Positions 15,325 to 23,868 are shown, numbered from the stretch's first letter. The stretch: DNA of 64,000 nucleotides from Stenotrophomonas sp. 57 (GCF_030291075.1 NZ_CP127407.1:1920001-1984000); one strand, 5' to 3'. The notes: generated by a model from the letters alone, not told the origin. Translations and numbers: made by a program.

Positions 15325-17496
15325 TCAGTCGACGACATCCTGAAGACTTTCGTAGAAGGAGCGCCTGTCGCGTTCGCCGGTGAGCGTGTAGAGAGAGTAC
15401 TTGCGTCCAAGCATGGCGCCACCATCGCGAATCAGTGGAGCCCACGTAATGGCTGCCTGGCCGCGCGTCGACCTGGGAAGAACCGAATCGAACGGTATGC
15501 TGAAGTAGATTCCCTTGTCGAAGCTTCCTTCGCCGAAATCCTTTGCAGACATGTCCGTCTTTGTGACGTAGGCACCCATGCTCATGCCATTGTCGAACAC
15601 CCGAGCGACGTTGAGGGTGGCGCCGTAGTCGCCAGCAAGGTAACGCCCCAGGGAAAGCGTGCCTACAACGCGATTCTGGCTGTCGAATGAGTAGTAGAGC
15701 GTTGCATGGCCTGTAGTGATTCCGTAGTCGCGCAGTCCGAAGTGCTGGTCAAAGTCACGCTGGCGAACATGGTTGAGATTGGCGCCAATTGCCCAGGATT
15801 CACCCATCGGGCGATACAACAGCTCTCCGCCGATGCCTGCGTACATCCACTCAAGATAGCCGGCATAGGCAATACCGTACGTGTCCCTTCCAAGCCTCCC
15901 GGCCACGTTGGCTTGCAGATTGGGAAGTGTGAGGTCAGAGGTGTTCAGGTATTTGCGGATGTCCGTTCGAACCCGGGGCACTCTGCTTGGCGCGTCATAA
16001 CGGAACTTGTCATAGTTGTTGATGACGTTGGCACTTGCGGTTCCAGTCACCCACATGTTCGGGTTGAGGAACGCGCTACCGCTCGCATTGGCTGAGATCT
16101 GGTACAGGATGAATCCATCCGGTCCCCCCAGATTCTGGCGGTACCCAAGGCTGAAGCCGCCGCCCCATGGCCGGTTGCTGGCTGCATAGAGCTGATCGAC
16201 CTGTTTTTCGCCCGGCGCGGATATCTCGACGCTGCGGCGCAGATCATCCTCGGTTGCACGGCCATCGAGATACGCCTCAAGCGTTTCGCGCTTGAACGAC
16301 ATGTCGACAACGGGCATGCCCATACGCGTGGTCCGGAAGGTGTACCAGTCGTATCGGTCATCAATGGAGTTCGCCAGGATCCGTCCCGCTCTTCCCGCGC
16401 CCTTGGCGCTGCTGGCATAGCGGTTCTGATAGCCATCAATGATCAGCTCTCTGCCATCGTGCGAGATGCTGTCGACGCGCAGTCCTGCGTTGTTGTCCAG
16501 TTCGTTCGCAATCCCGGCCCACGCCGGTTCGCGTGCGGGGCTGGAGGGCGCGGAACCTTGGCGCTGTGACGGGTGTTGAACGATCCGCTGCGGAGGCGGG
16601 TCAAAGGGCTTCGGGGCCGGAGATGCTTGCCCCGGGTTTCCGCGTAGCGTCAGCGAGAACATTGCTGCTTCGCCACGCTCCCACGCGGCGGTCAGTTCAA
16701 CGTTGCGATTTGGCGTGTAGACCAGGCCAAGGTTGATGGGTGAACTCTGCGCAAGGTTGTTGCGGCGAGGTTCGCGCCTGTAGTCATTGCCGTCATATTC
16801 TACCTTGAGAAGGAGGGAGTTCAACGGCGTCTGATAGGTGACGCCACCGAAAACCCCGACAGGTCCCTTGAACATGTTGCTGATGCCGAACTTGCCAGCG
16901 TCCTGGATGTTGCTGGACGCGATGGGTCTGCGATCCTTGAAGCGATCACTGACGAGCCCAAGGGGATTGGAAAAGTCGCCGCGATTTCCGAGGTAGCCCG
17001 TCGCGAGCCCGAGTGAGGCATCGATGGGTCCAAAGCGCTTGCTTGCGACAAGGTACTCACTCGAGAAGAAGCCGGTGCCGCCAAGGTCGCGCACGCCGAA
17101 GGCAAGGTCGGGTGTCCAGGGTGTCTCGCTCCAGAGGCGGAGCTTGAAGTCGATGGACTTGTCCTTGTAGTTCTGGTCGCCGCTTACCTTGTTTGCGCCA
17201 TAGCGGATATTGGACACGTTGATGTAACGGAACGAGCCTTCTAGCCATGGAAATGGCTGCAGCGTCAGGTTGTAGCGACTGTAGGGCGAGTTGTGCGATG
17301 CCGTGAACGCGATGTCGCCATCCTCGGCCATGCGTGCGGTCGGCGTCTGCAGCAAGCCGATGCCGCCCCATTCGCTGGCAGTTGGGGGCGGAGCCTGTTG
17401 CGCATGCAGTTCGGTCGCCAGGGAAAGCGCCAGCAGTGACAGGGCGAAGGCTGCTGGACGAGCAGCGCAGGCGGGCTTGTGGGTGGAGCGGATCAA
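15325..17496 (-). CDS. yjbH: YjbH/GfcD-family outer-membrane polysaccharide protein
   Basis: A 723-residue protein with a signal peptide (hydrophobic core FALSLLALSLATELHA) and a beta-strand-rich body. The start of the mature region, SEWGGIGLLQTPTARMAEDGDIAFTAS, is the characteristic YjbH/DUF940 opening. Mid-section homology to GfcD proteins includes the DRYDWYTFRTTRMGMP segment. Family members are outer-membrane components of exopolysaccharide or group 4 capsule secretion. It is the last gene of the yjbE-wza-yjbF-yjbG-yjbH operon and overlaps yjbG by 4 nt. The exact role is not established even in E. coli. Confidence 0.88.
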   Translation of the reverse strand: MIRSTHKPACAARPAAFALSLLALSLATELHAQQAPPPTASEWGGIGLLQTPTARMAEDGDIAFTASHNSPYSRYNLTLQPFPWLEGSFRYINVSNIRYGANKVSGDQNYKDKSIDFKLRLWSETPWTPDLAFGVRDLGGTGFFSSEYLVASKRFGPIDASLGLATGYLGNRGDFSNPLGLVSDRFKDRRPIASSNIQDAGKFGISNMFKGPVGVFGGVTYQTPLNSLLLKVEYDGNDYRREPRRNNLAQSSPINLGLVYTPNRNVELTAAWERGEAAMFSLTLRGNPGQASPAPKPFDPPPQRIVQHPSQRQGSAPSSPAREPAWAGIANELDNNAGLRVDSISHDGRELIIDGYQNRYASSAKGAGRAGRILANSIDDRYDWYTFRTTRMGMPVVDMSFKRETLEAYLDGRATEDDLRRSVEISAPGEKQVDQLYAASNRPWGGGFSLGYRQNLGGPDGFILYQISANASGSAFLNPNMWVTGTASANVINNYDKFRYDAPSRVPRVRTDIRKYLNTSDLTLPNLQANVAGRLGRDTYGIAYAGYLEWMYAGIGGELLYRPMGESWAIGANLNHVRQRDFDQHFGLRDYGITTGHATLYYSFDSQNRVVGTLSLGRYLAGDYGATLNVARVFDNGMSMGAYVTKTDMSAKDFGEGSFDKGIYFSIPFDSVLPRSTRGQAAITWAPLIRDGGAMLGRKYSLYTLTGERDRRSFYESLQDVVD

Positions 17497-18272
17497 GGTT
17501 GCAGGGCCTGGGTAGCGATGAATGCCGCGAAGTCGGCATTGAAGGCGCTGTCGACTGCATCGATGGCATGCTGGCGAAGCGGTACGAAGATGACGCCGCC
17601 AGGTGCGACGGCCTGCGGGTCAGCGCGGTTCCATAGCGCGACGCCGACCTTCTGCACAGTCATGTCGGGCTGTACGATATAGAGATCATTGCGGTCGGCA
17701 GCGCTGGTCACGATGCAGTCGCGCAGGTAGTCATGCACGTCGCGCAACGGCTGGTGGGGGAGTTCGCAAGCTGATTCGACAGCGCCAAGCACGGTGATCG
17801 TGTTGGGCCGACGAGGCACGCGCAGCGCATCGCCTTGTTCAAGGATTGGATCGCTGTCCCTTTGAACCTGCATCAGGCGCATGTCGTTGATTGGGAGCGG
17901 CATGCGGCCGGATGCGGGATGGTCCTGCAGCCAGCGCGACAACGCTGTCGCGGCCGCTGCGATCTGCGGATCCTGGTGCTCTTCGAGCAGGTCCAGGCTG
18001 TACTGCAGGCCGGCCCGCAACCGAACCTGCTGCGGGCGCGCACCCTGCCGGTGCAGTGCGATTCCGGGCAGGTAGGCGTCTGAAGCGGGGTGCGTGGTGG
18101 CCATAAGCTGAGACAGGCGAGTGCCTGCAGCCACAGTGTGGCTTCCTGGTGCCAGCGACGCACCTTCGGCGACAACCTCGAGATTGCGGGATGCGGCAGA
18201 TCCATTCGCGAGGGCAGCGCCCGATGCCAGCAGCACGGCCAGCAGAAGCATGAATCGCAATGCCATGGTCAA
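17493..18272 (-). CDS. yjbG: YjbG/GfcC-family capsule biosynthesis protein
   Basis: A 259-residue exported protein with a signal peptide ending near ALANG. GfcC-family features are the SLBB-like domains (SHTVAAGTRLSQLM and NTITVLGAVESACELPH) and the long C-terminal amphipathic helix with VIFVPLRQHAIDAVDSAFN. GfcC is a periplasmic protein thought to modulate the Wza channel. It overlaps the genes on both sides by 4 nt, indicating translational coupling within the export operon. Confidence 0.87.
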   Translation of the reverse strand: MTMALRFMLLLAVLLASGAALANGSAASRNLEVVAEGASLAPGSHTVAAGTRLSQLMATTHPASDAYLPGIALHRQGARPQQVRLRAGLQYSLDLLEEHQDPQIAAAATALSRWLQDHPASGRMPLPINDMRLMQVQRDSDPILEQGDALRVPRRPNTITVLGAVESACELPHQPLRDVHDYLRDCIVTSAADRNDLYIVQPDMTVQKVGVALWNRADPQAVAPGGVIFVPLRQHAIDAVDSAFNADFAAFIATQALQP

Positions 18273-18949
18273 TCCTTTGCGGGGCGGTATGGCTTGAGCT
18301 GCACCAGCTCCACGGTGTAGGACGGGCCCAGTTGCTGCCTGCTCTTCCAGATGAAGCCTGTAACCGGATCTGCCCAGTAGATGTTGTGTGCCCGGAAGCC
18401 GCCCACGATGCGCTCGTCAAAGCGCACTAGGGATCGCTCCTTGCCCAGGATGCTGATTGACTCGATGTCGCCGCGGGTCAGCGTGCCCGTGGCCTGGACA
18501 CCCATGCGATAGCTGGGAATCCAGTCGTATTCCCGCTGCACGGTGGTGCTGGCGTTGAGCGCCTCCAGCCTGACAAACGGCGAAGCGCCGATGATTCGGG
18601 CCTGGAGTTGCCGACCCGGGCTCGAAACGCCTGTCACCAGTCCCGTGCTGTCGAGCTGGAACACGGCATTGCTGCCGGCATACCAGCTCTGGCGACCTGC
18701 ATCGACGTAGCCCAGCACCATCACCGCTGACAGATCGGGGGTCTTCAACTGCGCCTGGGGAAAGCGGTTTGCGGCGACCTGTTCAGGCGTAGCCACCACC
18801 TGTCGCTTGAACAGCAGGCGGAAGGAGTCGCTGGTTGCACGGCTGGCCGTGGTGCAGCCTGCCAGCGTCGCCAGAACGGAAAGGGCCATCATCCATTGGA
18901 GGGTGCGCCGCAGATTGCTGCGCGCCCGAAGCACATCCATGCACATCAT
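18269..18949 (-). CDS. yjbF: YjbF/GfcB-family lipoprotein
   Basis: A 226-residue lipoprotein: a basic N-region, a hydrophobic stretch and the lipobox LAGC around residue 32. The mature part includes YVDAGRQSWYAGSNAVFQLDSTGLVTGV and ends in a region describing an interaction strand (DPVTGFIWKSRQQLGPSYTVEL), as in YjbF/GfcB. It is predicted to be anchored in the outer membrane and to assist polymer export. The tandem ATG ATG start lies 1 nt after the wza stop, with a further in-frame ATG two codons in. Confidence 0.85.
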   Translation of the reverse strand: MMCMDVLRARSNLRRTLQWMMALSVLATLAGCTTASRATSDSFRLLFKRQVVATPEQVAANRFPQAQLKTPDLSAVMVLGYVDAGRQSWYAGSNAVFQLDSTGLVTGVSSPGRQLQARIIGASPFVRLEALNASTTVQREYDWIPSYRMGVQATGTLTRGDIESISILGKERSLVRFDERIVGGFRAHNIYWADPVTGFIWKSRQQLGPSYTVELVQLKPYRPAKD

Positions 18950-18950
18950 G

Positions 18951-20060
18951 TCACTTGTTCCCGACTTCGTTCTCCGTGCGGGCGGCGGTATACAGGATGT
19001 TGGTGAACGGCAGCAACTGGTTCACGAAGCGGTTCCAGCGGGTGACGCCGGCCGCGCCGACGAAGACCACATCGCCTGGCTGCAGCATGAACTGACTGCC
19101 GACCGCGAATGCGGTGGGGGAGCGGGCTTCCAGCTGATAAATCGTGGAGGGAACGGTTTCCAGATCCTTGCTGCCACGGATCACGTAGACCGCATTGCCG
19201 GCGGAGGTTTCCTGGGTCAGGCCGCGGGCACGGCCCAGTGCCTGGTTCAGCGATACATCGCCGGTACGGAAGCTGTAGGCGCCGGGAAGATTGACTTCGC
19301 CCACCACGAAGATTTCCTTGCGATCCAGGTAGGGAATGAAGATCGAGTCCCCGTCCTTCAGGAACAGTTGGCGACCGCCATGCTGGGTAGCCAGTGTTTC
19401 CAGATTGATCGTATAGGTGGCGCCAGCGCGGCTGAGGCGCACGCCGGACAGGTCCGCCTGATTGACGTTCAGGCCGGCTTGGCTGATGGCGTCGGCCAGG
19501 GTCAACGGAGAGGTGCCCAGCGCGATCGGCGCTGAGCGCTCGGCGGCGCCAGTGACCCACACGCGTTGACTGCCGTAGGTGAGAATGGAGACATCGACCT
19601 GGGGAGATTCGATGTACTGGGCCAGGCGCCTGCTGATTTCCTCGCGAAGCGCGACGGGCGTCTTGCCCTTTGCTTGGACCTTGCCGATGTAGGGGTAGAA
19701 CAGGGAGCCATCGCTCTGCACAAGGCGCCCGGCAAGGTTGCCCTGTTGTTGAGGGCCTGCCGGTACCGTCAGTTCCGGGTGATCCCATACGGTGACGTAG
19801 AGAATGTCGCCGATGCCGACGGTGTACTCCGGCGGCTGGTAGTCGAACAGTTCGGAGGGAAGGACCTGCTCGCCCTGCGTGGCTCGATCCATCGCAACAA
19901 GCTTCGGCGTGATGCTGATGAGCTCAAGATGGCGGTCGTCGCTTTGACGTCCAAGCGAGACATCGCTGTGGCGCAAGTGCTGGCCGGGCGCCAGCAGGCA
20001 GCCGGAAAGTGTGGTGGCTGTCAGTAGGGCAGCCGCGAGGCAGGTCAACTTCTTGATCAT
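18951..20060 (-). CDS. wza: Polysaccharide export outer-membrane lipoprotein
   Basis: A 369-residue Wza-family channel protein. The signal peptide MIKKLTCLAAALLTATTLSGC ends in a lipobox. The polysaccharide export domain begins at YTVGIGDILYVTVWDHPELT and is followed by SLBB domains (GSQRVWVTGAAERSAPIALG and EIFVVGEVNLPGAYSF). The C-terminal PGDVVFVGAAGVTRWNRFVNQLLPF is the amphipathic helix that forms the octameric outer-membrane pore. It would export the polymer made by the convergent wzx/wzy operon, coupled to Wzc. The start at 20060 gives a perfect lipoprotein leader; upstream in-frame codons run into the terminator. Confidence 0.92.
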   Translation of the reverse strand: MIKKLTCLAAALLTATTLSGCLLAPGQHLRHSDVSLGRQSDDRHLELISITPKLVAMDRATQGEQVLPSELFDYQPPEYTVGIGDILYVTVWDHPELTVPAGPQQQGNLAGRLVQSDGSLFYPYIGKVQAKGKTPVALREEISRRLAQYIESPQVDVSILTYGSQRVWVTGAAERSAPIALGTSPLTLADAISQAGLNVNQADLSGVRLSRAGATYTINLETLATQHGGRQLFLKDGDSIFIPYLDRKEIFVVGEVNLPGAYSFRTGDVSLNQALGRARGLTQETSAGNAVYVIRGSKDLETVPSTIYQLEARSPTAFAVGSQFMLQPGDVVFVGAAGVTRWNRFVNQLLPFTNILYTAARTENEVGNK

Positions 20061-20084
20061 TTGATTACGTAGATTCGACGGGCA

Positions 20085-20119
20085 TAAAAAACCCTCGCCA
20101 AGCATTGCCCGGCGAGGGC
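20085..20119 (-). terminator. Intrinsic terminator between yjbE and wza
   Basis: On the minus strand an 8-bp stem, CCCTCGCC paired with GGCGAGGG, is followed at once by a run of six T. It lies 22 bp after the yjbE stop and before wza. It would cut most transcripts after yjbE, so yjbE should be made in excess over the export proteins unless read-through is regulated. Confidence 0.85.
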
Positions 20120-20140
20120 CTAAAGCGTGCTGCAGCGGTA

Positions 20141-20473
20141 TTAGCCGCCGGTGCCGCCGGTCCCACCCGTGCCGCCGGTGCCGCCGGTACCGCCGGTACC
20201 GCCAGTGCCCGGGGTGCCCGGATTGCCCGGGTTGCCACCCGGATCGCTCGGACCGCTGGTGCTGTCACCGGCAACGCTGTAGAGCACGGCGCCGGCAGCA
20301 ACTGCGATGACGCTGGTGCCGACAATGGCTGCGGTGGACAGGCCGGCTGCTTCGGCACCTGCAGCAGCTGCGGCTGCTTCTTCCGGAGCGGCAGCGGCTG
20401 CGACAGGAGCTTCCTGGGCGAACACCGGCGAGGACAGACCCAGCAGGGCCAGAGCGGCAATCATCTTCTTCAT
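20141..20473 (-). CDS. yjbE: YjbE-like small secreted Gly/Thr-repeat protein
   Basis: A 110-residue exported protein. It has a signal peptide (MKKMIAALALLGLSSPVFAQ), an Ala/Glu-rich stretch, a hydrophobic segment (STAAIVGTSVIAVAAGAVLY) and a low-complexity tail rich in G-T-G triplets. Position, size and layout match E. coli YjbE at the head of yjbEFGH. Function is unknown; abundance and secretion are inferred from the strong terminator behind it. The ribosome site is AGGAG, 10 nt before the ATG. The tail is built from 9-bp DNA repeats, so length variation between isolates would stay in frame. Confidence 0.75.
   Translation of the reverse strand: MKKMIAALALLGLSSPVFAQEAPVAAAAAPEEAAAAAAGAEAAGLSTAAIVGTSVIAVAAGAVLYSVAGDSTSGPSDPGGNPGNPGTPGTGGTGGTGGTGGTGGTGGTGG
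20144..20211. repeat. 9-bp tandem repeat array in yjbE tail
   Basis: About seven copies of a 9-bp unit reading GGT ACC GGC or a close variant on the minus strand encode the Gly-Thr-Gly tail. Copies differ only at synonymous or near-synonymous positions, which suggests slippage or recombination with selection for the amino-acid pattern. Confidence 0.7.
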
Positions 20474-20515
20474 CTACGGGGTCTCCTACTCCGTCAGGGA
20501 AATTTTTCCACCGCT

Positions 20516-20545
20516 ATGTTGGCGGCTATTCAGTTGTGCTGTCAA
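20516..20545 (-). promoter_or_regulatory. Candidate promoter of the yjbE-wza-yjbFGH operon
   Basis: A perfect -35 hexamer TTGACA (minus strand, 20545-20540) is followed after 18 nt by CAACAT (20521-20516) as a partial -10. Both lie 43-72 bp upstream of the yjbE start. The -10 matches consensus at only three positions, so an activator may be needed. Confidence 0.45.
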
Positions 20546-20582
20546 GAAATGTGGAGGAAATGTGGAATGACCTTCCTGATTT

Positions 20583-21182
20583 TCAGAAATGCTGGAAGAC
20601 ATCGGCCCTTCCGGAGATGAATTTCGCCAGCGCGATGACCAGCTGATGCGTGTGGACGTCGGGCATGGCGAGGGGCAGGGCCGTGCCTGCGAGTACGGCG
20701 ACAGCGACGGTCACCATGCCTGGGCGCGCGGAGGGAAGCGCGGCGCGCAGCGCCCATCCGGAACAGCCCATTCCAAGTGCCAGCCCGGCAATCACTTCAG
20801 AAAGACTGTGCGCATGCAGCGGGATCCGTGACCAAGCAATGGCGGTGGCCAGCAGTGCGCCGGTCACCAGGCCGAATGCCCGGGCGCGCTGGCTGGGACC
20901 GGCAACCAGCATGCCGACAATCGGATAGACGACGCTGGACATCGCCGCGTGCCCGGAGAAACCGGTGAAGTGCATGCTCTTGATGCCAATCCCCCAGCCC
21001 ATGAAGGCCAGCTTTGAGGCAAGCGTGACACCGGCGGTGACGGCGATGGCAAGCAGCCATCGCCATTTCAGGCGCGCATCGGGGCGCGGCAGCGTGATCA
21101 GCAGCACCAAGGCCATGGGCAGCAGCCAGCGGCTGTCGCCAAGGGCGGAGAGGATTCGCCAGACGTCGGACATCCAGTTCAC
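20583..21182 (-). CDS. PAP2-superfamily membrane phosphatase
   Basis: A 199-residue protein with about six helices. The phosphatase signature is present as FSGHAAM (variant of PSGH) and SRIPLHAHSLSEVIAG (SR-x5-H-x3-E/D). Members dephosphorylate lipid pyrophosphates or phosphatidate at the periplasmic face of the inner membrane. Next to a polysaccharide export operon, a role in undecaprenyl-phosphate recycling is plausible but not shown. It begins MNWMSDV, so the start could be at the second Met. It runs in the same direction as yjbE, ending 110 bp before it. Confidence 0.75.
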   Translation of the reverse strand: MNWMSDVWRILSALGDSRWLLPMALVLLITLPRPDARLKWRWLLAIAVTAGVTLASKLAFMGWGIGIKSMHFTGFSGHAAMSSVVYPIVGMLVAGPSQRARAFGLVTGALLATAIAWSRIPLHAHSLSEVIAGLALGMGCSGWALRAALPSARPGMVTVAVAVLAGTALPLAMPDVHTHQLVIALAKFISGRADVFQHF

Positions 21183-21282
21183 AACGGGTCGCGGCGGGCC
21201 AGCATATCCACTTCATGGGCTGTGCAGAACGACGCCCGCTTGGTCCATTCAGCCGGACGCGGTATCCTGTGCCGCTGCCAAT

Positions 21283-21359
21283 GGCCCCGTAGCTCAGCTG
21301 GATAGAGCGTCCCCCTCCTAAGGGGAAGGTCGCCCGTTCGAATCGGGCCGGGGTCACCA
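21283..21359 (+). tRNA. tRNA-Arg (anticodon CCT)
   Basis: A 77-nt cloverleaf: acceptor GGCCCCG pairs with CGGGGTC, the D arm is GCTC/GAGC, and the anticodon stem TCCCC/GGGGA encloses loop CTCCTAA with anticodon CCT. The T arm contains GTTCGAATC and CCA is encoded. It reads AGG codons. Its 3' half is duplicated 1413 bp downstream, marking it as an integration site. Confidence 0.95.
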
Positions 21360-21542
21360 TTGATCAATGACTTGCGCAATTTCATGGCGAGCGACATCGC
21401 TCTACAGCGCCTTGCGTCATCCAGCGTTTGGCACAGTTGGCACAGCTGTTTGAACCATGCGTTGTGCTGAAATCCGTACTGAAGGCCCTGCTTAGAGGCC
21501 CGGATGACGAGCCTCAATGGCCTTGCTGCGTGGCACGGATGA

Positions 21543-21893
21543 ACACGGCAAACAAGATCAGCCAGCAGTTCAGGGATTTCATCGCAGGCCTCGGGGGAAG
21601 CGGGCCTGATTACTGCGGGCTCGGTTTTTGTACTGGGAATCCTTGCAGGCTGAGCTGTCTTTCAAGAACGGCCGCCGTCTGAACCTTTTTCACCAGGGTC
21701 GATCGCTGATGGTCTAGAAGCGCTTGGCGCTCTTGTCGGTGCTGCATCTACCATCTTCATTGCCGTGCTTGCCTCTCAAGAGGTTGCTAGGCGGAAGAAG
21801 GAAGCGCTATCAATCTCTGTGTCAATTCCATGTTGGCCTGTGCACATTCCGAGTTGGATCGATGGTCGGATGCTGTGTGCTTACGCAATTTGA
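21543..21893 (+). pseudogene. Decayed reading frame for a membrane protein fragment
   Basis: One frame reads LITAGSVFVLGILAG, then an in-frame TGA at 21651-21653, then continues through EALGALVGAASTIFIAVLAS and QEVARRKKEALS to a TGA at 21891. Two hydrophobic helices followed by a basic stretch look like part of a real inner-membrane protein, but there is no good start codon and one stop interrupts it. The family was not recognised. The rest of 21372-21977 shows nothing else convincing. Confidence 0.3.
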
Positions 21894-21977
21894 CCGATGC
21901 AGATGGATCGTGCTACGTGAAAGGGCTGGCTAAAGGATCTATAGCGAGCATTTTGGCCAATTCGATAGGGATATGTA

Positions 21978-22457
21978 ATGAAGCTCAAAGTCTTTGCGCT
22001 GTCCGCATCTGTAGCATTTCTCTTCGCCGCTGGATCTGTGTGGGCTGGCAACACCACGTCTCCGCAAAGCGCCGTAGTGGTAAGCACCAGGAGTACTTAT
22101 GCTCCCGGTTCCGTCGAAGCCCAATCCGTGTTGCAGTGGGTGAAGCAGCGCTCTCCGGGATACGCGCCGGTGCTGGAAGGCGTGACTGTGGAAGTGGTCA
22201 AGAAGACCTCTTCTTCTCCAAAGTCGAGTGGTGCGGTAACGCGTGCATCAGCGCCGCCGCCGCCCGTACCGCTCCCGAGCAGGGCCAATGCCGGCGATGA
22301 GTTTACCTTCACGACCACTGACCGATACGGCAATAGCGAGACTTGGGGATACACTTGGGTCAGCGGTGGCAATGGCGGCGGTTCATGGGTGCTCGTTGAG
22401 TATCACTACAAGAACGTCAGCTACGGGGATTCGGAAAGCCCCGACACCTTTGGTTGA
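21978..22457 (+). CDS. Hypothetical secreted protein in the tRNA-Arg island
   Basis: A 159-residue protein with a clean Sec signal peptide (MKLKVFALSASVAFLFAAGSVWAG). A Ser/Thr/Pro-rich middle (KKTSSSPKSSG and APPPPVPLP) precedes a C-terminal domain with FTFTTTDRYGNSETWGYTWVSGG, which looks like short beta strands. The family was not recognised. A weak AGGGAT site precedes the ATG. It is the only intact gene between the two att copies and has no partner, so it may be passenger cargo of the lost element. Confidence 0.55.
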   Translation: MKLKVFALSASVAFLFAAGSVWAGNTTSPQSAVVVSTRSTYAPGSVEAQSVLQWVKQRSPGYAPVLEGVTVEVVKKTSSSPKSSGAVTRASAPPPPVPLPSRANAGDEFTFTTTDRYGNSETWGYTWVSGGNGGGSWVLVEYHYKNVSYGDSESPDTFG

Positions 22458-22784
22458 GCGGTGTTGCTACCTCCAAGCAAGGCGGTAGCCCCGAGGCTAT
22501 CGCCTTTTTCGAAGTGGATCACGGGGAGCTGGACGAATTCGGCCGCACATGGCAGGAGCCTACCGCTGAAGGAGACCAAGCCCCGCCCGAGGGGCGCCCG
22601 AAAGGCCCGAAAGCGCTCCGCAACTGCTGCAGATGCTGCGTCTTACGGCGCTTGCGGCCCCCGGGACGCGCGTAATTTGGCACAGCATTGGCACAGATCG
22701 CACCAAGAGCATTGTCGGGATCGCCCCCTCGCAAGGGGAAGGTCGCCCGTTCGAATCGGGCCGGGGTCAACATGAATCAATGAC

Positions 22785-23332
22785 CTAGGGATGCATTGCG
22801 CCATGCGCCCTGATCGGCCCTGCCGACTGGATACCGCCTGAAGGTGCCGTGCTGTAGCACCCCTGCTATCGAAGTGCGTCTTCAGCTGTTCCGCAGCACA
22901 ATTCGATGCGCTGCGGTGTTCTGAGTCGGATGAATGCCCAGAGCGCAGCTGGAAGGTCTCAGGGGGCACGGATGCCCGCAATCGGATAACTACTTGCCGG
23001 ACCGTAGGGAAATGCCCAGGGGGCGTCCTGGCCGGGGGGTGCAGGTCTGTCTGAGCAGTCAGCGATGATGATTGAGCGAATCGCAGTGGGCCGCACAGAC
23101 GTGGCAACTGAAGTGGCGCGGATCAGAAAAGTAGTTGGGCCGCGCCGGCCGCAACATACTGCCCGGCACGCGATGGGTGCAGGCGCTGTCAGAGCCATTG
23201 ATGCTGCTGACGCCATCGCACCTTCCGACAGGCCCAGACTGCGTGGCCTGTCATATTTGCCGGGGGACGTGCTGGGTACACTCGGTTGGCACGCATGAGG
23301 CGTGCACTACGCCAATTCCGAGGACGATAGTC
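22785..23332. other. Non-coding gap downstream of the island
   Basis: This 548-bp stretch, plus the 22458-22723 gap before the second att copy, contains only short reading frames with no start site or codon pattern of real genes. I see no tRNA, strong terminator or repeat. An AGGA ribosome site at the far end belongs to the next gene. Confidence 0.5.
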
Positions 23333-23815
23333 ATGTTGAAAGGATTGAAACCTCTCGCCGCCGCAGCGCTGTGCCTGCTCGGCCTGTCCGCATTCGCCCA
23401 GAACGCCGCTGCTGCGCAATGGGTCGAGACCGGCCGCACCGCGTACCTCAAATTCAGCTTCTTCGGCAGCTTCACCCAGCACACCTGTACCAATGGCACT
23501 GCGCCGATCCAGGGCTATCCGGGCACCTGCGCCAACGATGCGTCCAGCGGCTGGACGGCCAATTACACCGCCTCCAGCGGGCTGTCCAATGAGCAGGTCA
23601 TGGCCTGTGGCGTCAATCCGTTCCAGCTCGGTTCTGTCTGCTACGGACTGGCGTATGCGATCAACGGCCAGGTCCAGGCCGGCGGTCTGCCGGCGGCGTG
23701 CAATCCTGGTGCGCGCGCGGTAGTCACGTCCACCAGCATGGAAACCGTCGAGATCCAGTACGAAGAGCTCGACGTGGACACCATCGAGTCGGCGCGCGAG
23801 TACGTCTGCCAATAA
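23333..23815 (+). CDS. Hypothetical secreted cysteine-containing protein
   Basis: A 160-residue protein with a signal peptide (MLKGLKPLAAAALCLLGLSAFAQ, cleavage near NAAAA). The mature part has six cysteines spaced as three likely disulfide pairs (HTC, GTC, MAC, SVC, AAC, YVC) and many aromatic/Gly residues, so it is probably a small periplasmic or extracellular folded domain. The family was not recognised. AGGA lies about 8 nt before the ATG at 23333; longer upstream frames have no ribosome site. It is monocistronic and converges on the DapA-family gene. Confidence 0.7.
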   Translation: MLKGLKPLAAAALCLLGLSAFAQNAAAAQWVETGRTAYLKFSFFGSFTQHTCTNGTAPIQGYPGTCANDASSGWTANYTASSGLSNEQVMACGVNPFQLGSVCYGLAYAINGQVQAGGLPAACNPGARAVVTSTSMETVEIQYEELDVDTIESAREYVCQ

Positions 23816-23868
23816 GGGAGTGACGGGGCGCCGCCGTTGACCACGGCGGCGTCCTGCGTGAGGCTCCG

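Larger units (their letters stand above)
21311..22784 (+). mobile_element. Remnant of a tRNA-Arg-integrated genomic island
   Basis: The sequence from the anticodon loop through 12 nt past the tRNA 3' end (21311-21371) recurs at 22724-22784, including a 37-nt identical core (21320-21356 and 22733-22769). The interval is 1413 bp, reads less GC-rich and poorly coding than its surroundings, and has no integrase. It holds one plausible gene (21978-22457) and a decayed reading frame. This fits deletion of most of an integrative element inserted at tRNA-Arg, leaving attL and attR. Confidence 0.75.

Noticed and set aside
20144..20211. Short repeats considered as a CRISPR array
   Set aside because: The units are 9 bp with no spacers and are in frame inside the yjbE coding region. 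No CRISPR array was seen anywhere in the window.
20797..21517. Minus-strand frames reading through the tRNA-Arg (PARFERATF and PIRTGDLPL segments)
   Set aside because: These are the familiar spurious translations of the tRNA T-arm region on the opposite strand, not proteins. The same applies to frames over the partial copy near 22750.
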